Positions 1-6,226 of a stretch of 7,796 nucleotides of DNA are shown here, piece after piece. Where the stretch lies: contig CAMWIF010000113.1 of NCBI GenBank assembly GCA_947174225.1, forward strand, positions 1-7,796. Direction: 5' to 3'. A model generated the notes under the pieces. It searched no databases, had not been told where the DNA came from, and saw nothing but the letters and a program-made list of their open reading frames with translations. How positions within the stretch are numbered: position 1 is the stretch's first letter; every line of letters begins with the position of its first letter. Origin of the DNA: an uncultured Porphyromonadaceae bacterium. Lineage in GTDB: Bacteria; Bacteroidota; Bacteroidia; Bacteroidales; Muribaculaceae. The position numbers and the translations under genes are program-made.

Positions 1-5
1 GTGTC

Positions 6-77
6 GGTCCATTCGTCTATCGGTTAGGACGAGAGATTTTCATTCTCTAAAGAGCAGTTCGACTCTGCTATGGACTA
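6..77 (+). tRNA. tRNA-Glu (anticodon UUC)
   Basis: This is a full cloverleaf of 72 bases. The seven-base acceptor stem is GGTCCAT (6-12) against ATGGACT (70-76), with one G-U pair at the end. The D arm carries the conserved GG. The anticodon stem AGAGA/TCTCT closes a seven-base loop (37-43) whose central triplet at 39-41 is TTC, which reads Glu codons. The T stem AGCAG/CTGCT encloses the loop TTCGACT. The discriminator base is A77, followed by CCT, so the terminal CCA is not fully encoded and the last A must be added by nucleotidyltransferase. No second tRNA is visible within the window. Confidence 0.97.
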
Positions 78-102
78 CCTCCCTAAATCCATCCTATCCC
101 CA

Positions 103-137
103 GAGGCCGGTAACTGTCGCAAAACAGTGCCGGCCTC
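103..137 (+). terminator. GC-rich hairpin between tRNA-Glu and the TPR gene
   Basis: The outer stem is GAGGCCGG (103-110) against CCGGCCTC (130-137), eight perfect pairs. An inner stem ACTGT (113-117) against ACAGT (124-128) follows after a small asymmetric bulge, and the loop is six bases. It lies 25 bases after the tRNA and 20 bases before the first start codon, so it could end the tRNA transcript. Against a standard intrinsic terminator, the downstream bases have only a three-T run and no long T tract. It could instead be a leader structure in the TPR mRNA. The hairpin is clear, but its role is inferred. Confidence 0.5.
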
Positions 138-157
138 ACCCTTTATATCTCCACCCT

Positions 158-3100
158 ATGAAACGTCAATTTCAAGCCCCACGAAAGGCATTGGCCTACG
201 GACTGATAGCTCTTTCTCTCTGTGCCTGCGGCTTCAGTGGCTTCGCCACGACCCTGACTCGTGAAGACCGTCTCAGCCCCTTGGCTGCCGGGTATCTCGA
301 AAGGGCCCGCATTATGCTCTCCGAAGGGAATTATGCCGGAGTGATCGATCAGCTGAAGCACCTCGACACGCAGAATGTCTTGCTCCCCTATAAGGAGCGT
401 GAAGACTGTGCCTATCTTCTCGCCCTCTCCCTCTACGAGAGAGGCGATGCCGACTGTGTTGATCTGCTTCGGGAGTTTGCCGAGAATTATCCCGCTTCTC
501 CACAGGCATTGCCGGCACGTCTTGCGGCTGCCGACTATTTCTTCTTTGCCCATCATTTCGGCAACGCCTTGGCTGCCTACGAGGAGATTGATTATTCGCG
601 CATAAATCCTGCCGACCGTCCCCTCTACAATTACAGGAAAGCCTTGTCGATGCTGCGCACCGGTCATTTCGGAGAGGCACGCGAGATTTTTGAAGAGCTA
701 CGTTTCGCCAAGGATTTTGAGACTGCCGCTGACTACTATCTGGCGTACTGTGACTATGTGGATGGCGATTATAACAAGGCATATGATGCATTCTCAGATG
801 TGGCGAAACGTCTTGACGGCAAGAATTCGGAGGGTATAGATCCGGATTATTATATGGTGCAGATAGAATATCGCCGTGGCGAATACACCGATGTAATTGC
901 CAACGGAAAGGCGCTCTTGGCAAAGGATCCGGTAGAGGATTTAGTGCCGGAGACTGAGAGAGTGGTCGGATTGAGCTATTTCAAGAACAATGACTACGAC
1001 AATGCCCTTAAATATCTGCGCCTCTATTTAAGACACGATGAGATAGACCCTGCTCCCGACGCAATATATGCTTTGGGCGTGATCAATTATAGCAGAGAGG
1101 ATTATAACTTGGCACGTGACAGATTCTCTGCTCTTACAGACCTTAACAACGATCTTGCTCAGAGCGCCTATGTTTATCTCGGACAGATAGCGGTGAAGGA
1201 GAACGACAGTAACGCTGCTGCCATATCCTTTGAGAAGGCGTCAAAGATGAATTATGACCCCGCTGTCACCGAGGCTGCCCTCTTTAACTATGTGGCAGCT
1301 CGAACTCACGGCGGTAATATACCTTTCAGCTCCTCGATACCCCTTCTCCAGAGCTTCCTCCAACAATTTCCTGGTTCGCGCTACGCACCTCAGGTGGAGG
1401 AATATTTGGCTACGGCATACTTCAACGAGAATGATTATGCAAAGGCATTGGAAAGTATTAACCATATTCCGAATCCTTCCGCTGCTGTGCTCGATGCCAA
1501 GCAGAAGATACTTTACGAATTGGGTATGGAGGCTATGACCAACAATCGTGCCGCTGCTGCCCGTGATTATCTTCAGGAGGGTGTTAAGATAGGCAACGAT
1601 GCGTCGGTAAGGGCACAGTCCTACCTCTGGCTCGGAGATGCCTGCTATGCGCTCGGAAAATACAAAGAGGCGGAGAATGCTTATCAGGCATATCTGAAAG
1701 CCGATCGTCGCGGTGAGAACCGTACGGTGGCACTGTATAATCTTGCCTATGCCCAGATTATGCAGGACAAATACGGTCAGGCTGCCGACAATTTCGCCTC
1801 GTCGCTGAAAGCGACCCCGATGCTTCCTAAGAGAATGCAGGAGGATGCGCTGATACGTATGGCAGATGCACAGTATTATGCCGGAAACTATAAGATTGCC
1901 CTTAAAAATTACACCACTGCTATTGAAAACGGTGCTGCCGATGCGGATTATGCTACCTACCGACGCGCTGTTATGTATGGCTTGGGTGGCGACATAAAGA
2001 CTAAACTTGCGGAGCTTTCTGCTATGCCCAATCGTTTCCCCAATTCTAAATGGCTTCCCAATGCTCTTCTTGAGAAGGGACAGACCTACACCGGATTGGG
2101 CGAGACTGCTAATGCGGTACAGACCTTCGAGCAGCTGCGCAGTGCCTACAAGCAGAGTGCCCAGGCTCGTAAGGGTATGCTGAGTCTGGCAATTGCCTAT
2201 ATGAAAGAGGGTAATGCAGAGAAAGGAGAAGAAACTTATCAAGAGATTATTTCCAAATGGCCTACCAGTGAGGAGGCGCGTCTTGCCAACGATGACCTTC
2301 GCCGGCATTATTCCTCTACAGGAGGATTGCAGGAATATGCAGCCTTTCTAAGAGGTGTACCGGAGGCTCCCCAGATTGATGCTTCCGAGATGGAGACTCT
2401 TGCATTTGAGGGTGCCGAAACTGTCTTTGCCGACAATATTAAAGACGTGGCACTGCTTGAAAAATATGTGTCTGACTATCCCAACGGTCGTTATCTTGCT
2501 CAGGCTCTTCTCGATATAGCCCAAGGCAAGGATGAACTCGATGATTCTGACGGTGCGCTTGAAGCACTCAACTCACTCATAGCGCGTCGCGGAGATTCCC
2601 CGCAGGTGCCGGAGGCTCTCCTTCTCAAAGCACGTCTGCTTGAGGAGAAGGGTGCGGTGACAAGAAAAGAGACGCTCCAGGCATATCGTGAGCTTGAGAA
2701 ACGCGGTGGCACTGACTATGTGGCAGATGCCTATGCCGGAATAATGCGCAACACTGATAAGGACGAGGAGCGTATGCGCTATGCTGCTATGGTGAAGAAC
2801 AGTGGCGGCTTGTCGGCTGATCAGGTTGAGGAGGCTGAATTCTATGAGGCTTCTTCGATGTTGGGCAAGGGCGACAACAAGACAGTTGCTATAGAGGAGC
2901 TTTCACGTCTTGCCTCCAATCCCAAAAGCCTCTATGGGGCTAAGGCTGCGGTATCGCTTGGACAGTATTACCTCGACAACGGCAATGTCAGCGAGGCTGA
3001 GAAGGTGCTCACAGAGTTTACCGATGAGGGTTCTCCCCACGAATACTGGCTGGCACGGGGCTTTATAGCCCTTGCCGATGTCTACCATACCCGTGGTAAG

Positions 3101-3205
3101 GACTACTTGGCAATAGAATACCTTAAAAGCCTCCGTGATAATTATCCCGGCAAGGAACTCGATATACACGATATGATAACCACCCGACTTGGCAAGTGGA
3201 AATAA
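158..3205 (+). CDS. Exported tetratricopeptide-repeat protein, 1015 aa (possible lipoprotein)
   Basis: This is a large TPR solenoid. The N-terminus has basic residues, then a hydrophobic stretch (about 11-24) ending LCACG. That could be a lipobox with Cys24 as the lipidated residue. An alternative signal peptidase I site is GFA before Thr31, so the protein is exported but lipidation is uncertain. From about residue 47 to 1000 roughly 18-20 helical repeats follow, with typical cores such as LGDACYALGKYKEAENAYQ and LSYFKNNDYDNALKYL. Between repeats, segments like NYPASP, QFPGSRY, RFPNSKW and DYPNGRY recur; such Tyr/Phe-Pro turns are typical of periplasmic TPR proteins of the BamD/CpoB type. TPRs bind other proteins and no catalytic motif is seen. 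The ATG at 158 is the start that gives the signal sequence. The barrel gene begins 17 bases downstream, which suggests a shared transcript and possibly a physical partnership. The specific role is unknown. Confidence 0.93.
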   Translation: MKRQFQAPRKALAYGLIALSLCACGFSGFATTLTREDRLSPLAAGYLERARIMLSEGNYAGVIDQLKHLDTQNVLLPYKEREDCAYLLALSLYERGDADCVDLLREFAENYPASPQALPARLAAADYFFFAHHFGNALAAYEEIDYSRINPADRPLYNYRKALSMLRTGHFGEAREIFEELRFAKDFETAADYYLAYCDYVDGDYNKAYDAFSDVAKRLDGKNSEGIDPDYYMVQIEYRRGEYTDVIANGKALLAKDPVEDLVPETERVVGLSYFKNNDYDNALKYLRLYLRHDEIDPAPDAIYALGVINYSREDYNLARDRFSALTDLNNDLAQSAYVYLGQIAVKENDSNAAAISFEKASKMNYDPAVTEAALFNYVAARTHGGNIPFSSSIPLLQSFLQQFPGSRYAPQVEEYLATAYFNENDYAKALESINHIPNPSAAVLDAKQKILYELGMEAMTNNRAAAARDYLQEGVKIGNDASVRAQSYLWLGDACYALGKYKEAENAYQAYLKADRRGENRTVALYNLAYAQIMQDKYGQAADNFASSLKATPMLPKRMQEDALIRMADAQYYAGNYKIALKNYTTAIENGAADADYATYRRAVMYGLGGDIKTKLAELSAMPNRFPNSKWLPNALLEKGQTYTGLGETANAVQTFEQLRSAYKQSAQARKGMLSLAIAYMKEGNAEKGEETYQEIISKWPTSEEARLANDDLRRHYSSTGGLQEYAAFLRGVPEAPQIDASEMETLAFEGAETVFADNIKDVALLEKYVSDYPNGRYLAQALLDIAQGKDELDDSDGALEALNSLIARRGDSPQVPEALLLKARLLEEKGAVTRKETLQAYRELEKRGGTDYVADAYAGIMRNTDKDEERMRYAAMVKNSGGLSADQVEEAEFYEASSMLGKGDNKTVAIEELSRLASNPKSLYGAKAAVSLGQYYLDNGNVSEAEKVLTEFTDEGSPHEYWLARGFIALADVYHTRGKDYLAIEYLKSLRDNYPGKELDIHDMITTRLGKWK

Positions 3206-3222
3206 ACAAACAACGACGAATT

Positions 3223-5085
3223 ATGAACTGCGCACCGAAATATAAAGCGACATTCTTAGCACTTGCCGGCATATGTCTCGCGCTCCCGGCATCAGCCCAG
3301 CTCCACGAGTCGATCAATGTCGATGGCCGCTATGTGCCCGATGTGATCCGCATAGACCGTATCAATGCTTTCCCAAAGGCGTTGAAATCCACTTTGACAA
3401 GCTCCCCCCTCAACTATGAGTCGAGAGGTGTGGCGGCATCTTTTAACCCCTCACTGGTGATCCTTCCTGCCACCGGCTGGCGAAGCGACCGCTTCATATC
3501 CTCAAATCCGGGCTATCTGGAGTTGGGTGTCGGCTCGTGGCTTAACTCCACACTGAGCGCGGGTTACCGCTTCATTGACAACTCCACTACGCTTTTTGGC
3601 ATAAGGCTTCAGCATAACTCCACATCGCTCTGGAAGCCGGAAATCTCAGGACTAACAGCTGATGAGAAGCAATTCCGCTACGACGAGTCGATAGGGCTAT
3701 ATGCCTCACAGATTGTGAAAGGCTACGGACGTTTGGACGCCTCCTTAGACTATCATCTCAGCTATTTCAACTATTATGGTTTCGGAGGCTATGAGAGTCC
3801 GATTTCCATTGTGCCTCTTGTGATCTCTGACGTGCCGACCCAGACCATCAACGATGTGGCTATGCGTCTTGACTGGCGTTCTTTGGTAAGTCCTACGGAA
3901 GGTATGACCTGGAACGCTACTGCAAGAGTACGCCATTTTGCTTACCGAACACTTCCGATTTCTCCCCATTATTTGGTTGGGACACAGCAAGAGTCCCAAG
4001 AGAAGGGCGCACGAGAGACCAACGTGGGTCTTGAGGGAGGTGTACGTATGCCTTGGGACAACGGCAGCTCCATAGGCATAGACGGTAATCTTGATATGAT
4101 GTTCCTCTCCAATACGTACTTGGATAATTACGGTCTCCTTACATTCACTCCTTATTACCGTTTCTCAAAGGGATTGCTCGATGTGCGTGTGGGGGCAGAC
4201 TTGGACTTGGCGTTCAATGCCGGTGAGAAGGGAAAACGCTACCCCTTTATCCATATAGCTCCCGATGTGAGATTCGGAGTCCAGACAGGGCAGGTGGGAG
4301 TGTATCTCGATGTGCTCGGTGGCAGCGAACTTATGACCCTCGCACGTCTCCATCAGCTCGACTATTACGGAATGCCTTCACTCCTTTCTACACGTCCCAC
4401 CTTCACTCCGCTCGATGCCACTTTCGGTATCAATCTCGGTCCCTTCTCTGGATTTTCTATGGGTGTGAAGGCAGGATATAAGGTAACAAAGAACATTCCT
4501 CTTGGAGGTTGGTATACCACCTGGCTCAATTACGGCTCACATCCCATTGCCGGTCTTACACCCGAGGTGGATGGCAAGTCAATGACTATGAACTATTGCA
4601 GCGATGTGGATGGTATAAATCTCCACGGCTACTCTGTGAGCGGCAGCATAGGTTATGAGTATGGTGATGTATTCTCTATCGGCGCGGAGGGTAGCTATCA
4701 GCCTCAGGACGGAAAAAAGGGTATATTCAACGGTTTTGACCGTTCCCGTGTCACTGCCTCCGCGAATATGGCTGTGCGGCCTGTAAAGCCTCTGAAAATA
4801 GGGGTTAGCTATGATTATCGTGGAGTGAGAAAGATCTATGCAACATCGATGCCGACTTTTGTATTGTTTCAGCGTGATGTGATTATCGACGGTAAAACCA
4901 CCTCGCTTCATTCTCTGGATTTGCCCGACATCACTTTGCTGAATCTCTCAGCCTCTTGGGATTGCTCAGACAATTTCAGCATTTGGCTTCAGGCTGACAA
5001 TATACTTAATCGCCACGACGTTATTTTGCCGATGCAGCCCACTCAGGGAGTCGTGGTTGTGGGCGGATTCAAATGGCTCTTCTGA
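3223..5085 (+). CDS. Outer-membrane beta-barrel protein, TonB-receptor-like barrel without plug, 620 aa
   Basis: The start chosen is ATG 3223, 17 bases after the TPR stop and preceded by A-rich sequence. A GTG at 3196 in the same frame would overlap the TPR gene and put nine polar residues before the signal peptide, so it is unlikely. The first 25 residues are a clear signal peptide (Lys-containing start, FLALAGICLALPASA, cleavage before QLHES). The mature protein opens with a short segment (VDGRYVPDVIRIDRINAFP) and then shows alternating polar/aromatic strands throughout, for example YLELGVGSWLNSTLSAGYRF and LDASLDYHLSYFNYYGFGGY. The C-terminal part resembles the last strands of TonB-dependent receptors (WLQADNILNRHD, then VVVGGFKWLF) and ends in Phe, the usual BAM signal. 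There is no TonB box or plug domain; 620 residues are taken up by barrel. It may be a channel, a structural barrel or an assembly factor working with the upstream TPR protein. The substrate is unknown. Confidence 0.88.
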   Translation: MNCAPKYKATFLALAGICLALPASAQLHESINVDGRYVPDVIRIDRINAFPKALKSTLTSSPLNYESRGVAASFNPSLVILPATGWRSDRFISSNPGYLELGVGSWLNSTLSAGYRFIDNSTTLFGIRLQHNSTSLWKPEISGLTADEKQFRYDESIGLYASQIVKGYGRLDASLDYHLSYFNYYGFGGYESPISIVPLVISDVPTQTINDVAMRLDWRSLVSPTEGMTWNATARVRHFAYRTLPISPHYLVGTQQESQEKGARETNVGLEGGVRMPWDNGSSIGIDGNLDMMFLSNTYLDNYGLLTFTPYYRFSKGLLDVRVGADLDLAFNAGEKGKRYPFIHIAPDVRFGVQTGQVGVYLDVLGGSELMTLARLHQLDYYGMPSLLSTRPTFTPLDATFGINLGPFSGFSMGVKAGYKVTKNIPLGGWYTTWLNYGSHPIAGLTPEVDGKSMTMNYCSDVDGINLHGYSVSGSIGYEYGDVFSIGAEGSYQPQDGKKGIFNGFDRSRVTASANMAVRPVKPLKIGVSYDYRGVRKIYATSMPTFVLFQRDVIIDGKTTSLHSLDLPDITLLNLSASWDCSDNFSIWLQADNILNRHDVILPMQPTQGVVVVGGFKWLF

Positions 5086-5132
5086 AACCAATTCAAGGGC
5101 TTATGTGTTTTTAAGTAAAAAAGAGTAAAAAG

Positions 5133-5651
5133 ATGACCTTAGCATATCTAAACGAAGACGATCGTGCCTACGGCCTTGCGGGAATGGTAATCTCGCTTGC
5201 GAGTCTGCATGCCATCGATAGGGTGGCAGAGGTTAGCCTCGATACCGATGGCCCGATGGTGGAATTTTCCCACCGCTACTATTTCCCCGGCTCTCCGAGC
5301 ATATCTCCGAAAGCCTCGTGGGACAACCTTGTGCAGAATTTTCATCTCACCACCTCGATGGTGGTAGCCAACGTTCTGGCACGTTCCGTGGTGCGCCTCA
5401 AAGAGGAGGCACCTTCAGATGTTATGAACAAGATATACGACGAAGTGGAGCGTGAAGGACGCGACACCTGCTCACTTGAGGACGACGAGATAGAGAATCT
5501 CTATAACAACGCTCTCCAACGTGCGCGTCGTCTCTTCCATAACCCACGTCTGCATCCTGCCATCGACGAATTTGCGAGGGTCATCTCACGCAAGCGCCAC
5601 CTCTCCGGCATGGAAATCGCCGACGAGCTCCACCTCCTCCAGCTCATCTAA
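5133..5651 (+). CDS. Conserved-looking hypothetical protein, 172 aa, soluble
   Basis: I do not recognise this family. ATG 5133 is the only possible ATG start, because an in-frame TAA lies at 5112-5114. The upstream bases are strongly A-rich (AAAAAAGAGTAAAAAG), typical of Bacteroidales initiation. The product has no signal peptide or membrane segment and is probably cytoplasmic. Residues 1-55 look mixed alpha/beta (YGLAGMVISLASLHAIDRV, then VEFSHRYYF). The rest is mostly charged helix, including KIYDEVEREGRD, a very acidic patch LEDDEIENLY and an Arg-rich stretch ALQRARRLFHNPRLHP. It has no Cys pairs, P-loop, HTH or other catalytic signature that I can see. It follows the barrel gene by 47 bases with no terminator hairpin between them, so it may be cotranscribed. 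Codon use and composition look like the upstream genes, which supports a real, resident gene. Confidence 0.8.
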   Translation: MTLAYLNEDDRAYGLAGMVISLASLHAIDRVAEVSLDTDGPMVEFSHRYYFPGSPSISPKASWDNLVQNFHLTTSMVVANVLARSVVRLKEEAPSDVMNKIYDEVEREGRDTCSLEDDEIENLYNNALQRARRLFHNPRLHPAIDEFARVISRKRHLSGMEIADELHLLQLI

Positions 5652-5711
5652 AATTTCCCATCACATCTCAGTCCCTCAGATTATCTGATTAGAAGTCCAA
5701 AAATAAATTAA

Positions 5712-5751
5712 GAGGCTGTGTCAAAAATGAAGTGACCCCAAAAAGTTGGAC
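5712..5751. repeat. IS-terminus-like sequence at the left edge of the IS scar
   Basis: Two motifs typical of insertion-sequence ends lie next to each other. GAGGCTGTGTCAAAA (5712-5726) resembles terminal sequences seen in several IS families. TGAAGTGACCCCAAAAAGTTGGAC (5728-5751) resembles the terminal repeat of IS3/IS150-group elements, which start with TG and carry a CCCC...TTGGAC core. The second motif lies just downstream of the stop codon of the IS3-type transposase remnant, where its right end should be. The opposite inverted repeat is missing, so the exact tip and any target duplication cannot be determined. The first motif may be part of the same element or of another one. Confidence 0.6.
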
Positions 5752-5761
5752 GGGTAAAACA

Positions 5762-5946
5762 TTATCCAGTAATAGAAAGAGTTCGGAATTGCACCGGGCT
5801 CTTTCCTTTTAACCGGGATTTGATTCTTTTATTGTTATAATACTCTATGTATTCATCTAAAGCCTTTATAAAGGCTTGCGGCGATTCAAATTTTTCAGCA
5901 TATAGAAGTTCTGATTTCATGATGCCGAAGAAGCTTTCCATCATAG
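5762..5946 (-). pseudogene. IS3-family (IS150 group) transposase OrfB, C-terminal 60 codons
   Basis: Read on the minus strand, the last 60 residues before the TAA at 5762-5764 match the end of IS3-family OrfB (DDE integrase fold). They include MMESFFGIMKSELLY, which carries the catalytic Glu of the DDE triad (codon 5936-5938), then DEYIEYYNNKRIKSRLKG and SPVQFRT. A complete OrfB is about 270-290 residues, so the two catalytic Asp residues and all of OrfA are gone. The reading frame stays open upstream to an ATG at 6158-6160 (132 residues in all), but those upstream residues are antisense to the IS982-like remnant and do not resemble OrfB. They are an artefact of the fusion. Confidence 0.88.
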
Positions 5947-6131
5947 AGTCGCTGAACGACATGCTGAAGAATGTCGCCCAGCTGGTGCATTCCAGGCACA
6001 GGAGTGTACACAACTTCCTGATGAATCTACTCGGTGCCATGGGCGCATATTGCTTCTTCGCTGTCAAGCCCGAAGTGAACTTCGACTTCGAGGTGTCTGC
6101 ATCAGACGGACAGCTCGTCCTTTGGGACTGA
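5938..6131 (+). pseudogene. IS982-like transposase, C-terminal 63 codons
   Basis: On the plus strand, the residues from IIESLNDMLKNVAQ through HSRHRSVHNFLMNLLGAMGA to AYCFF and the TGA at 6129-6131 fit the C-terminal end of IS982-family transposases of Bacteroidales as I remember them. Those typically have IIE(T/S)xND, HSRHRS and GAYCFF in this order. The family length is about 290-300 residues, so only about a fifth remains and most of the catalytic core is absent. The open frame extends left to an ATG at 5847, but those 30 residues are antisense to the IS3-like remnant and are not part of the transposase. The family assignment is from memory of the motif order, not from a search. Confidence 0.75.
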
Positions 6132-6158
6132 GGTCGAAACGCGGCATAAGACATCCTC

Positions 6159-6176
6159 AAGTAGGGAGACCTGCTT
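6159..6176. other. Small hairpin between the IS scar and the glycoside hydrolase gene
   Basis: AAGTAGG (6159-6165) pairs with CCTGCTT (6170-6176) around a GAGA tetraloop, seven pairs with one G-U. No T tract follows on either strand, so it is not a convincing intrinsic terminator. It sits 50 bases beyond the stop of the minus-strand hydrolase gene and 28 bases beyond the stop of the IS982-like remnant. It could be a weak transcript-end structure for either, or chance. Confidence 0.3.
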
Positions 6177-6226
6177 AAGATCTAATGAATCATCATGAAC
6201 TGAATGGAATAACTTAGGCGTACAAA

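Larger units (their letters stand above)
5728..6226. mobile_element. Fused remnant of two insertion sequences (IS3-like and IS982-like)
   Basis: This block lies between the three-gene cluster and the glycoside hydrolase gene and holds no intact gene. Its left half (5728 to about 5946) is the 3' end of an IS3/IS150-group element on the minus strand, including a recognisable terminus. Its right half (about 5938-6131) is the 3' end of an IS982-like transposase on the plus strand, followed by about 95 bases with no coding potential. Both elements lack their 5' halves and are joined through those truncated ends, so the block cannot transpose by itself. The right boundary is uncertain: I placed it at the stop codon of the hydrolase gene, but the IS982 end may lie slightly to either side. 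Confidence 0.75.

Noticed and set aside
6..160. tRNA-Glu as an attachment site for an integrated island.
   Set aside because: There is no integrase gene, no direct repeat of the tRNA 3' end elsewhere in the window, and the adjacent genes look like resident chromosomal genes.
1241..2308. A 355-codon open frame on the minus strand inside the TPR gene.
   Set aside because: It is fully antisense to a well-supported TPR coding region. Its translation is compositionally odd, with no recognisable domain, and long antisense frames are common opposite TPR-rich genes.
3196..3222. GTG at 3196 as the start of the barrel gene, overlapping the TPR stop.
   Set aside because: It would add nine polar residues before a textbook signal peptide that starts at ATG 3223, and the latter has the expected A-rich upstream sequence.
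5680..5695. Possible terminator at TCAG-ATTAT-CTGA after the 172-residue gene.
   Set aside because: The stem is only four pairs with no T tract, too weak to call.
5847..6131. A single 94-residue plus-strand protein.
   Set aside because: Its first 30 residues are antisense to the IS3 remnant. Only the part from about residue 31 is transposase-like, and it is a truncated relic.
5762..6160. A single 132-residue minus-strand protein.
   Set aside because: Only the last 60 residues resemble IS3 OrfB. The first part is the antisense of an IS982-like transposase end, so the frame is a fusion artefact.
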